NCBI GenBank assembly: GCA_964017145.1
Contig: CAXHKQ010000193.1
Coordinates: 1-17,254 of the forward strand
DNA from: Agrocybe praecox
Taxonomy: Eukaryota; Basidiomycota; Agaricomycetes; Agaricales; Agrocybaceae
DNA length: 17,254 nucleotides
Reading direction: 5' to 3'
Shown: piece by piece, positions 1 to 9,660 of the stretch
Layout: each line of letters starts with the position of its first letter
Numbering within the stretch: position 1 is the first letter of the stretch
Notes under the pieces: generated by a model
Told to the model about the DNA's origin: nothing
Database searches by the model: none
What the model saw: the letters and a program-made list of their open reading frames with translations, nothing else
Translations under genes and position numbers: made by a program

Positions 1-1592
1 AAACAACCGTCCATACAGTCCCTTTGCCATCGCATCCCGAGCCGCCACGGCCTCCGCCACCGTGTTATTCCTCGTGATCGTCTCACCGCGCGTCACCACC
101 GAATTGGCCGTCAGCGCCTCCAAGAGCTCACCTGCATCGACTCCCAACAACCTGGCTACCCGATGCATTGGCGCCACATCAACAACTCTTGCCTTGTTAT
201 CCGTATTATCAGTGCTCGGCACTTCCCTAAACTCCAAGTCACCCAAATTCAGCACTGCTGCCAGCACTCGCCAAGCCGTTCCCACCTCCTCATCCCGGAA
301 TCCCAGCACCCTGAAGCTCGATTTCAACTGTCGCCATCGCTCCACATTCCCATGCGGCGCACTCGCTGTCTTTGCCAGATACCTATGCCTCTCCCGATAC
401 GCCGCATCCAGATGATACTCGCCCAACCGCCCCTCGCTCTCCAGCCCATCGTACAGATAGTAAAACACATGGAAGTTCCCCTCTCCTCCCGCCTGCTGCA
501 CCACCCTCGACTGCTCCAGCAGATACACCGACATCCGAGCACCAGTCACCTTACCCCCTCGCGTCATCGTCAGATCCAGGTACTTGCCAAACCGTGAACT
601 GTTCGCATTAATCCCCGTCCTCGCATTCCCAAACGCCTCCATTATCGGATTCACCTGCAGTATCCGGTTTTCCAGACCGGGCTGCTGCGCCTTCCCCAAA
701 AACACCAACTGCTTCAGCAACAGATTAGCACTCTCCGTTTTACCAGCGCCCGACTCGCCCGAAATCACGATCGCCTGGTTCTGCTTCTGATGCACCAGCG
801 CCTGATGGGCCGCATCGGCCACCGCGAAAATATGCGGCGGATTCTCCGATCGCGCACAGTTCGCATAGCGCTGCTGATGCTGAGCCGTGTACAATCCGAG
901 CTGTGCGAACGGGTTCACCGCCACCAGAATGTCCCCAATGTATGTGTAGATCTGGTTCGCCTCGTAGCGCTTCTGCAGCTGCTCTCCGATGGCCTCCTCG
1001 CTCAGCACATCCAACGATGCCAGGTCGTCCATGTACATGCGCTGCGGCCGCGATTTGCGGTCGGACTTGAGCTGCCCATGCTTAGTCGTAGCTTCGGCGG
1101 CTCGTCGAGCACTCCGCAGTGGTCCATTTCGCTGGCGACGGATCTCCTCGCACAGGGCGGCTCTCGCCTCGTCAGCTCGCACCTGAGCGAGCAACGGCAG
1201 CCGCAGCAGATCGCGAGCGCACGGCCTGGCTTCCATATCCTTGACCAGACACTCACCGATGAAGGCGCTCAGCTGAGCCGAAAAGGCCTCCGGTTTGTGT
1301 AGCGATGGTGGCGGATTGCGCGGGATCTGGAAGAGGGCGCGCATCGGGTGGATGTCGGAGAGCGGAGGATCGCCGTCGGCCAGCTCGATGGCCGTTATGC
1401 CGACGGACCAGACGTCGCAGCGCGAATCGTAGGACTGGTCGAGCTGCTGCTCGCACGCGATCACTTCGGGCGCCATCCAGTAGGGTGTGCCGACGCTGGT
1501 GTTGCGACGCGCCATGGTGGCGGCGAGGTGGGAGCTGACGCCAAAGTCGACGAGTTTGACGTGACCGGACTCGGTGAGGAGGATGTTGTGGC
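1..1592 (-). CDS. ninaC: Myosin III (NinaC-type), coding exon 3: kinase C-lobe, linker and first half of myosin motor (partial, runs off the left edge)
   Basis: An uninterrupted coding exon of at least 1592 bases encodes residues 156-686. The kinase part holds GHNILLT, DFG (171-173), the activation loop and GTPYWMAPE (190-198), then DVWSVGITAIEL and a C-lobe to about residue 300. A short, arginine/lysine-rich linker (about 305-340) follows. The myosin head starts near MDDLASLDVL (342 onward), with YTYIGDILVAVNPF, the P-loop GESGAGKTES (434-443) and switch I NANSSRFGK (484-492), then LLEQSRV and FHVFYYL. Switch II, the actin-binding loops, IQ motifs and tail would lie left of position 1 and are not visible. 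The acceptor is the AG at 1594-1593 after a C-rich tract. No stop or frameshift is present. Kinase and motor being joined within one exon shows that the fusion is genuine, not an annotation merge. Confidence 0.96.
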
Positions 1593-1873
1593 CTGCGGGG
1601 GTGAGGGAGGGTGGGGTGGGGTGAGGTGTTTTGATTAAAATCCATAGCAAATTGAATCATTTCAAATCAGCTGTAATCCTGCAGAATTTAATCCAATGCT
1701 TAATTTGTATTTCAAAGGATATCACTAATTTAATTTGTAATTTGCTCTGGCAACAGTCGAACTACAGGTTGAAAAATAGAACAGTTCCTGGACTACAGAT
1801 TTCGATCCGCAACAATGTCTCGTAATTCAGTTACATGAGAGCATGAACTCTCGAATGTCCGTCGAAACCACAA

Positions 1874-1888
1874 ATCGGATTAGGTTTA
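1874..1888 (+). repeat. Direct repeat copy 1 flanking the inverted-repeat element
   Basis: The 15-mer ATCGGATTAGGTTTA is found here and again at 2440-2454 in the same orientation. Similarity extends to 25 of 29 bases (1864-1892 against 2430-2458). The two copies lie outside the 55-bp inverted repeats, so they may be remnants of an outer element or of a duplicated insertion region. Confidence 0.55.
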
Positions 1889-1995
1889 ATGCTCTCTGCG
1901 TTGGAAAAAATGTCGCGTCACTAAGCCACTTTCAATTTAATGAATACACGATTAGGTTCGGATTTCATTCAGAATTATACCCTGCGTCTGAATAG

Positions 1996-2398
1996 GTGTT
2001 ACATCGTAGAATTTCTGTATTATTTACAGTTTTAAACTTGTTAATTCGAAGTTAATGCCAGAAGATAAGATTATCATTATCAGTTTTCGATTTGGACGCC
2101 CCCGAACTTTGGTATTCAAACTAGACTGTTAACAATGGAATTGCTCGTTGCACGTCATTGGTGCAATTTGGAACAAACTATTCTCGGACAAGAAACTTTG
2201 AATGATCAACACGACAAAAAAAAAATGATAGATTAAATGCAACGGTCAGGCGAGCGTCGATTGCTTACCATCTATAAAGAATGGAGTCCAAAACTGTTGA
2301 AGTAGTCTTCAACCATAGACAGTCCTTATTATTTGGTATACATTTCAAACTAACAAGTTTAAAACTGTAGCTCATACAGCCATTCTACGAAGTAACAC
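1996..2398. mobile_element. MITE-like or foldback element with 55-bp inverted repeats
   Basis: The left arm (1996-2050) and the reverse complement of the right arm (2344-2398) align without gaps at 47 of 55 positions by my count. The arms include the shared block ACAGTTTTAAACTTGTTA, with 293 bases between them. No coding sequence lies in the interior. I see no convincing target-site duplication directly outside the arms, so the true ends may lie further out or be eroded. An equal-length, ungapped inverted pair of this size is typical of a miniature inverted-repeat transposable element. A simple inverted duplication is the alternative. Confidence 0.6.
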
Positions 2399-2439
2399 TT
2401 TTTCACTTTTGTTCTGCTTCTTGTCGTTCAAAACCAAAC

Positions 2440-2454
2440 ATCGGATTAGGTTTA
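2440..2454 (+). repeat. Direct repeat copy 2 flanking the inverted-repeat element
   Basis: This is the second copy of ATCGGATTAGGTTTA, identical to 1874-1888. It lies 42 bases beyond the right arm of the inverted repeat, while the first copy lies 108 bases before the left arm, so the spacing is asymmetric. Confidence 0.55.
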
Positions 2455-2589
2455 TTGCACAATAGGCATTCTACTTTGAACACATTAAATATATTTTAAA
2501 ATTAGGTTTGATTAAAATCGAATGCAAATCTAATTCAGATGAAACTAAAATATGCTAAGATCCTCACAGTATTTGTTGTTCTCACTCAC

Positions 2590-2743
2590 CTTTGACGTCG
2601 CGATGCATGCAATGATTCTGATGCAGATAGATCAGCGCCTGTACCGTCTCCCGCAGAATGTACGCGATCTCACGTTCGCCCAGGCGCGCGCTGCGACTGC
2701 GCAATCCTTGCACCAAATCCGTCACCGAGCCGCCAGTGCAGAG
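2590..2743 (-). CDS. ninaC: Myosin III (NinaC-type), coding exon 2: kinase hinge to catalytic loop
   Basis: This exon of 154 bases encodes residues 105-155 and the first base of codon 156. It starts after TTGACAG with LCTGGSVTDLVQGL, the hinge and helix D typical of Ste20/GCK and myosin III kinases. It runs through REIAYILRETVQALIYLH to the catalytic loop HRDVK (H151, D153, K155) and ends at AAAG before GTGAGTGAG. Phase is 0 at the start and 1 at the end. The split glycine codon G156 is completed by exon 3 to give HRDVKGHN. This perfect phase closure, plus the continuity of kinase subdomains, fixes both splice sites. The catalytic aspartate D153 and its lysine are intact, so an active kinase is expected. 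Confidence 0.94.
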
Positions 2744-3395
2744 CTGTCAACCGATCGACCGATCGCATCAGAATGATCGCATCGCAATGGGCGGGCGCGC
2801 AGCACGAAACGACAGAGGAAAATGAAATGGAAAAAATCGCAATCAGTTCAGCCGTCTGCCTACGCGGAAGTTGCGGAAGTTGTAGTACATACTTCGGGCG
2901 ATGTTATCATGTGTGTAACATCACACATGTTTTAGTTGTGGCGCAAAAAATAAATACGACAAAAGAATTGGCAGGCGCTTCATTCGTGCGCGTCCCCCCC
3001 TTCTCAGCGAACATCTTGCCGTTCACACCGCAAACAATTATAATGAAATTAATCAGCGCACGAGTGCATGGGTGTATTAAAATATATTACATCGACGCCG
3101 ACGACGTTGCGGAAAGGTTGTCGACGACGACAGCATGCAAATTTGCGCTCGTGTTCGGCGGAGAGAAAATTTAACACAAACGTGCCGCATTTCGCACGCA
3201 AATCCACACCTACACGTATGTGATGTGTTATACACCTTCTTGCTGGCTGCGGTATGTTGCTCGTGCATGTTGCATGGCAAATTACACGGCATCGGCGCCA
3301 TAACACGCCCCCTCCATCGAGCGCAACATAGTTCGTGCAATAAAAATCCAATTAAAACGCTCGCTGCACGCGATAAGCTCCTCCACTCCACTCAC
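2744..3395 (-). other. Intron 1 of the myosin III coding region
   Basis: This intron of 652 bases lies between the donor GTGAGTGG and the acceptor TTGACAG. It has mixed composition with CpG-rich patches. It includes a small palindrome, CATGTGTG-TAACAT-CACACATG (2908-2929). Short open frames on both strands have no recognisable protein content. Confidence 0.9.
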
Positions 3396-3707
3396 CTCCA
3401 TCACGAACCACAGCTGATCGTCCTCGAAGCAAGCGCCGCGTTTAAGGAAAATCCCGACGAACTCGGGCAGATTCGGGTGCTGCGACAGGTCGCGCAGCAC
3501 CAGATACTCCTCCTCGATCTCCTCCAGATTGTCGGTGATGGTCTCGAGGATTTTGACGGCGACCTGACGGCCCGACTGGCGATCGCGAGCGCTGAACACC
3601 TCGCCATAGGTGCCCTCGCCGATCAGGTCGACCAGCTCGAAGCGATCTTTGGGCGAGGGCAGCCGACCGAAGTCGATGTGCTGCGAGAGGCCGATGTAGG
3701 CGGACAT
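3396..3707 (-). CDS. ninaC: Myosin III (NinaC-type) kinase-myosin, coding exon 1: start codon and kinase N-lobe
   Basis: This is the first coding exon (104 codons) of a class III myosin, a protein with an N-terminal Ste20-like Ser/Thr kinase fused to a myosin motor. In insects the family (NinaC) acts in photoreceptor microvilli. The ATG is at 3707-3705 in a favourable AAAATG context. The glycine-rich loop GEGTYGEVF is at residues 30-38, the ATP-anchoring lysine is in VAVK (K52), and a glutamate-rich helix C (EEIEEEY, 62-68) supplies its partner. The exon ends at ...LWFVME (residue 104), directly before a consensus GTGAGT donor, phase 0. Joining to exon 2 gives MELCTGGSVTD, the expected hinge of this family. 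The N-terminal lead of about 22 residues before the kinase matches insect homologues as I remember them. The nucleotide loop is intact here. Drosophila NinaC has, from memory, a more divergent one. The homology call is by motif recognition, not by search. Confidence 0.94.
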
Positions 3708-3737
3708 TTTCGGGGGTGGGGGTGGGTGGTTTCAGGT
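3708..3737 (-). other. Putative 5' UTR segment with upstream splice acceptor
   Basis: Just upstream of the start codon, the minus strand reads a T-rich tract, then CACAG at 3742-3738, and then 30 bases of C-rich leader to the ATG. A good branch-point match, TGCTAAT, lies about 32 bases before the AG (3775-3769). Together these form a convincing 3' splice site, which would make the DNA to the right of 3738 a 5'-UTR intron. The matching 5' exon cannot be placed, because many GTRAGT-like donors occur further right. If no splicing happens here, the promoter is simply nearby. Confidence 0.45.
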
Positions 3738-4559
3738 CTGTGCATTCGAAGAAAAAACAAATGGGAGGATTAGCACTATAAGTAATTGATTTGATTCGAC
3801 TTGGAGCAGACTTGTGACCTAAATAAATAAATGTATTATGCTGCGAATTAGTATGCCAGACAGACTGGCACACATCAGACACCGAAAAAAAATGCATTTT
3901 GATAACACCGACTTCGTCTTCGCCGCTCGCTCGCATGTACAGTGGCAATAAATACGAATTATACCCACATTCAACAACATCGACCCACGTGCACAAACGT
4001 GTGTGTACACAGTGAGTGTGTGTGTGTGGGCGTTGGTGCCTCTGGTTTCGTGTTCATCATATAAAAATATATAGAATACACGACGCGATTTATTGCCGCC
4101 ACCCACGCGTCAATTTTTGAAGCGCCGCACGAACTCACACACACACACATACACACACCCTGAATACTGAAAATATCAAAGAAATGCATACGATTAAATC
4201 GTGTGCATACCACATCATGCACGCCGCCACAAATGTAATAATTTATAATCACGCGTTCGCACTCGTGAGTGAGTGCGCGCGCACGTGATTATGATTAACA
4301 TAGTTAAAATACCGCGCACGTGCTGCGCGCGCGCGAATATTGAATATGAAAAATGCACAAACATGGTCGCGCTGTATGTGTGCACATTACATATTCATCA
4401 TAAAATGCATAATGCATGCTGCGTATTATAATAATTTGCGTTCTGTGTCTGATCTGAGCAGGGCGCTTCGCGCTCCCTTCGCAGCGCTAGTGATGTTGTT
4501 GGGTGATGTTGCGCACCTGATGCAAAAATGCATGTTGTACTACATGGGCTTATAAGTAA
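3738..4559. other. Non-coding: 5'-UTR intron or upstream flank, no gene seen
   Basis: The sequence alternates between AT-rich and CpG/CA-rich. It holds a short GT run (about 4017-4028), the CA repeat at 4136-4158 and a purine/pyrimidine alternating GCGCGC stretch near 4275-4335. The open frames on both strands are low-complexity translations of these repeats, with no domain content. Confidence 0.7.
4136..4158 (+). repeat. CA microsatellite
   Basis: A near-perfect CA dinucleotide tract has one T interruption at 4150. A mirror GT tract about 110 bases to the left (4017-4028) could pair with it. Confidence 0.9.
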
Positions 4560-4875
4560 TGAGACTAGCTATGAAGGACCAACATTTTTTATGAACACTT
4601 TTTGTATTCTTATCATGTTTAGTGCTTCAACCAGTAGGTCTTGACCTCCCTTGTATACTCCACTTGTATTTGAAAAGTAGCAGGGCTTCGTAACCGGTTT
4701 CGGATTTGAAAGATGACATGTGGTTAGCACATCGCTCGTGAGAGTAACCCTAGGCAACATTTAACATCCATCCTGTGGATCATCGTGTGAAGAAAAACCA
4801 AGAACTTTCACCCACTCCCGAGATTTAAACCCGGGACCTCACGCTCGTGAGGCAAGCACTCTATCACCTACATAG
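4560..4875 (-). mobile_element. SINE-like element with tRNA-derived head
   Basis: On the minus strand the head reads TAGGTGATAGAGTGCTTGCC followed by a CCTCACG/CGTGAGG hairpin and the T-arm-like CCGGGTTTAAATCTCGG. The B-box-like GGTTTAAATCT is at 4831-4821, close to the Pol III consensus GGTTCGANTCC. The A box is degenerate. An unrelated body of about 250 bases continues to the left and ends in A/T-rich sequence near 4560-4590. This layout (tRNA-like head, body, AT-rich end) is that of a SINE. The exact ends and target-site duplications are not clear, and transcription from this copy is doubtful. Confidence 0.6.
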
Positions 4876-6687
4876 TTATAAATAGTTTATTTTTAGCCAG
4901 ACAGCCTTAAGTCAGCGGTCCTCTAGCATGTCGATCCCTTTCGAAATTAATTCGGCGCTTACCCTTGCACAATGATTTCGAACCTTTTCGTCTGGGGCAG
5001 AGCCCACATAACAATATTGTAAAACATGTTTTGACTCTCCCGTCACATCTACCCATCAGAAAACAGTGCTTTATCTTAACAAATTACTGACAAAATAATG
5101 GCAGTTCGGTGATTCAATTCATTATGGCTGGCTGAAGAATTACAATGATCAATGATAAATTGTGTCCATCAGAAATATTGTTCCTTCAAAGGTAGTCTCA
5201 AGACTAATCAGCCCATGTAGTATGAATATGCGCGCAAATTGTTTTCGACGCGTCGACGTGACCGCACTATCAAGCGGCGTTATGATGTGTGTAATCGGAG
5301 GCACTACCAGCCGGCCAGCGCGTGTAACGTCAAAAGCGCACTGCACCGATAACGAGATTAATTAAAATATTGTGCACACTTTGCTGGCCGCTGCCGCTGT
5401 GTGTGTAAACGTAAACTCTAACTAAATATACACGGCCACACCGCACACGCATCATCACACCGTGTTACACAAATTGTTATGTACTCGAATAAGGTGTAGG
5501 TATACTTTCTTCGTCGTTACACCGTATATTTTATCGATAGCGACGACCGCAGCAGCCAGCAGCCAGCAGCGTCTTGACCGATGAACACCGCAGCAAGTGG
5601 ACGCGTCGTCGCAGCGTCGTCGACCGACGGCGAGTAATTCGATTATAATGTATTTTGCGGCCAGCCGGCAGCACGTAGCAGCCAGATGCCTCCGCAGTCG
5701 TGGTTGTTGTTGTAAATGATAAGTCCAATTATCGCACTTTGCCCGTGTTCGCCTCACGTCGGACAAGCAAAAACCCTGTCACGATCGACGGGCGCCACGA
5801 GATGGAAATTGCACGCACGGACTTGTAACTTTTATAAGTGTACAGTGTACGATCGTTCACACCTTGTATCACACGTGCGAGCCAACATAATATGATTAAA
5901 ACAAAATTACACTGCGTGCGCGGAGGTGCGAAAATTTTCAATTGCGCAGCAATTATATAGTTGGCTATTCGATGTATCGTGTTGTGCGGGATGCTGTTTT
6001 GAGGTGTTCACACGCGCGTCTCTCGGGGGTACTCGAAATGTGTGTGCGCTCAATTGTTGAGCGCTGGATTTTTTTTGCGATGTGCTGTGTTGAAAATTCT
6101 CGAGAACACTGAAAGCCATTCGTTGGGCGGCCGCCGACACACACACAATACAGCGTGTGTTGTTCTAGTTTGCAAACTTAAGCCGACTGGCCCCAACTGG
6201 CCCCAAACGCTTGCGAGCTCTCGCGAGCACTTTCGATTGCCGTCTCTAATCGCATTACTTACGTCAACGCAACAACGGTCGATAAGCGTCGTGCGCAAGC
6301 CGCGAGTATGCGACATGTTGCTGGAGGGAACATGCTAAGTTTGAATATATTTAAACAGTATAATGTATACAAAATATGATCAGTTCACAGATAAGAACGC
6401 CAACATATGTATACATAGCACATTTGTCATCCCGAGTGTGGACATACAAAAATAGGAAAACGTACATATTCTCCTCAATTTCTCGTTCAAATTGAAGGCC
6501 ATACTCAATCTTGATAAGGTTGGAAACTTGACGTAGGTCAAGAACAAATCAGTATGTGTTATTGGGCATGTGTTTCCAATCAAATAGCCAATATTAAATC
6601 CGATAGTCAAATATTTACATAAGTCTCGACTCCCAACTTCTCTCCAAACCCATCCACATGGCCTTGACGCTGGTTAAAACTTGAGTC

Positions 6688-6718
6688 GCCATGGTGACCG
6701 GTCACCAGTCACCACGGC
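6688..6718. repeat. Nested palindrome
   Basis: The sequence contains a perfect 14-base palindrome, GGTGACCGGTCACC (6693-6706). The outer arm GCCATGGTGAC (6688-6698) also matches the reverse complement of GTCACCACGGC (6708-6718) with one mismatch. The GGTGAC unit is therefore present three times in alternating orientation, a possible binding-site cluster or cruciform. Confidence 0.8.
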
Positions 6719-6833
6719 TACACAAGGTGTGAAAAATCAACAGGCCAACTTCCGACCTAATTAATGCAATTAGCTAATGCAACGTCGCGACCGACGCGCA
6801 GATTACGCAGCGCTAACTCGCCGCTGCTGCTGC

Positions 6834-6857
6834 CACACACACACACACACACACACA
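6834..6857 (+). repeat. CA microsatellite, 12 perfect units
   Basis: An uninterrupted (CA)12 dinucleotide tract follows a CTG-rich stretch. Confidence 0.95.
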
Positions 6858-9394
6858 GCAGTTACAGCACACTATGCCCGCATCGCATCGCGTTCGGATC
6901 AGAGACCAGACCGCCGCTAGACTGTTTGGCATGCATAAATTCTGTGCAGTGCATTGTTTCCGACACTCACAAACACAAACCGTATTTTTTTTCGCGGCAA
7001 CCTCGACTCTCGACTCTCGACAATCGGGCGTCGTCTGCTGCTACGAAGCTCTACGATCAAGTTTTCGACCGTATCGCCATGAGCACATCGGACGGACTAC
7101 TGGGTATTGAATATAGTGGGTTTCATGAAGAGCGCTCGGACTTGTGAATTTTATATCAAAAGCTTTGGAAGTGATAATGCCTCAATTGGTTTAAAATGTG
7201 TACTTCACTTTCTCTGTGAGGATATTTGCGTATATTATGCAATAAATGAGGATTGATTATTATTATAATCCTTCCCAACCGGTTTTTCGCGGATTTTCGT
7301 TGTATCAATTTAACGCACTTACGCACTTATGCAAAGCGAGTGCTTCGTCGTTTTAAATTTGATAAAAAGCAAAAGTTCGTATTAATTATGTATTAACATT
7401 CAGACACACTTCGAGTTACCGATTTTCGAATGAATTGAACAATTAGTTTTATTTTGATTGAATGCAAATCATTGGTGCGCAATTTCATTCCCTTTCATTT
7501 GAGAGAACGGACATTTTTCTAGTTCACTCCAGTAAAATTGTATGGTCTCTCAACACATTTTTTATGTGGAAACATTTTTTGATTCCACACACATTTCTTG
7601 CATATTCCCAAATTCAAAACGATGAATAAGTAGATTTTATCTTTAAAATGTAATAAAAAACGAGTGCCCTTATTGGTACCCCTCATACTTCTTGCAATCG
7701 TCGTTCTGTGAATCTGTGTGTGTTTGTATGTTTTCTGTTCCATTGAACGGTGCAATAGGCACACGAAGCGGCGGGGAGTCTCGTCGATTGTCGCCCGCCG
7801 ATAAGCGTGAGCCAACAAACTCACACAATGCCGCCGCCTTCGCCGCCGCCGCTACGCCGTATTTAATCGGTGCGCATGTTTTTGTTTCTCGGCGTCTGGG
7901 CGCCCAGCTCGCAGCAACTCGCCATGAATGAGGTAATATTTATTGCGTCGCGGACGCCGAAGCTGCTGCTGCGGCTGCTGAAAAACCACACACAGACACA
8001 GACACCGAGACACCAACCATTCACATGCAATCTATTACGCGTACGTGCGACGGTATGACGGCATTGTCCGCCACGCTCGATGCCAAGACGACGACCGACG
8101 ACGTCGGCGACAGGGTCGTCTAATGGTTTTCCGGGGCCCTGGCTAATTTTATTAATTGGCGCCCTGAAAACAGAACCAGAAAATGTACAAAAACACCCAC
8201 CAAGACTTGATTTTATTTATGTTTCTATTCCACAATCATCGATCACTTCCTTGTGTTTCAGAAAATCAATCTACAATCACAAATTCAGAGCATATGACTT
8301 CCAAGTCATTGGGCCATCTATTGTTTGAAAATACATACACTTGACCTTGACAATTTTAATTATTTGCAAGCGTGGCCCCGAGATACTCGTTGCGCTGGTT
8401 TTTGTTAGAAATCATCAACATCTGGCACTTGATGTTTGCGCAAGAAAAAATAAAGAGCTACAGGCAATTATTTGTTTCGATTTCGGCGTTCTTTTCAATA
8501 TATTAATCCCCTGGCTAATTCTCAGTTGCAATGCCCTTACGACGGCCCTGGTCGACGAAACACAACAGACAAACGCACGCTGCGAGACTCGCGCACAGAC
8601 TCAAACGCCCGCACTTCGTGTGCCCAGCAGGCCCAGGCCCAGGGTCTCTTGCCTCTGGCCCGAATGTCGAACACACAATGGAGCGAAGTCGAGCGCGGAC
8701 GCTGCGAAATGCAGAGCATTGTTGGGCAATCGCGCCGGCTAATGTTGTGTGACCGACCACGACTACGCGCTCACACAACTCACAACCGCACACGACAATA
8801 CACGACTATTTCTTATGCAGATGGTTGCGGTGCGGAATTGTGGCGGAATGACCGCTAGCAAAAACATTGGTTTGGACCGCGTCGCACACAATGGATATAA
8901 TTCAATGTCACCGGATTCGTCGTTGTCGTTTGAGTATAGTAATTTCGCTTTTTTGGGGACTTCCATGGGTCGGTCAGTCAGCGAATCGAAACCGCGCGCG
9001 TGCAGACCATGAAGAGTGAATCGAGAGACGAAAATCATCATCATGCTGCATAATAAATTCATCGAGTCTGCTGGTCCGTTGGTTGACACACATTTTATTC
9101 CATTGTACCGCGGCGGAGAGCATCGCGCGTAGTTTTCTCTCCACATACGCGCGATACGCGATATGCTAAATATGCGGTGCATTGTCCACGGCGGTGCTGG
9201 CGCATAATACGCACAAGCACACACACACAATTAAAGTCGGGCACGCGAAATCATGCGACCGTGACCGCAATGAAAACAACGCACAAACATTGTAGCCGTA
9301 GTGTAGTATTATAACAAAACGCCGCGCTGCGCTGCGTTAGAATAAACATAGTAGGTACACGAACGCACTTACATTTCCTATGCTCGCACGTGTA

Positions 9395-9418
9395 GGGGAG
9401 ACCCGAGTAGGTTGAACC
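9395..9418 (+). repeat. Left terminal inverted repeat of the transposon
   Basis: The left terminus begins GGGGAGACCC and ends with GTAGGTTGAACC. It pairs with the inverted copy at 11050-11073. A further inverted partner, GGTTCAACCTAC, is at 10907 and 10926. Confidence 0.7.
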
Positions 9419-9650
9419 AGTTCGTTCATTAAACTGTTTGTATAATATGGCAAAATCGTGGTCTAAAATAGTGTCATCGTGTGTCGGGTGTATTGCGCTC
9501 TATCAGCATACAAACAAGGACTCGTCACGGTCAGATTGAAAATATGTTTTAGAGTTTCTCTGAAATATTTTGCTTTAAACAAACCATCTAAATCGTAATG
9601 CGTTGCCAATGCCGTTTTTGCCCAATTTTTGAAACTATGACATGTCGTCA

Positions 9651-9660
9651 AGGTTGAACC
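9651..9660 (-). repeat. Subterminal GGTTCAACC motif, left side of the transposon
   Basis: The plus strand reads AGGTTGAACC. With its flank, its reverse complement AGTGGTTCAACCT matches 10905-10917 near the other end. Subterminal motif pairs of this kind commonly bind a transposase. Confidence 0.5.

Larger units (their letters stand above)
1593..2589 (-). other. Intron 2 of the myosin III gene, AT-rich, containing repeats
   Basis: This intron of 997 bases has a GTGAGTGAG donor and a C-rich tract ending in GCAG. The first 40 or so bases next to the acceptor are almost pure C with a few A and T on the transcribed strand. The rest is markedly more AT-rich and CpG-poor than the neighbouring exons, which suggests inserted sequence. 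It contains a 55-bp inverted-repeat pair and two short direct-repeat pairs, described separately. No coding potential is visible. Confidence 0.9.
4876..9394. other. Non-coding: 4.5 kb without a supportable gene
   Basis: CpG-rich stretches with CAG/CCG-type triplet clusters (for example 5546-5570, 7825-7860, 7960-7985) alternate with AT-rich blocks (about 6340-6650, 7140-7700, 8160-8500). Visible items are a (CA)12 tract, a nested palindrome at 6688-6718 and a GTGTACAGTGTAC motif at 5838. Open frames of 60-155 codons on both strands lack domain-like composition, overlap one another, and look like by-products of GC-rich sequence. Confidence 0.65.

Noticed and set aside
790..1302. 170-codon plus-strand open frame
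   Set aside because: It is antisense to the kinase-motor exon, whose minus-strand frame carries all the conserved motifs.
3135..3773. 212-codon plus-strand open frame over coding exon 1
   Set aside because: It is the antisense shadow of the myosin III kinase exon and extends through the intron and leader. The kinase frame on the minus strand explains the coding bias.
8531..8752. Short overlapping frames in a GC-rich stretch as a small-protein gene
   Set aside because: Several frames on both strands are open at once, which points to composition rather than selection.
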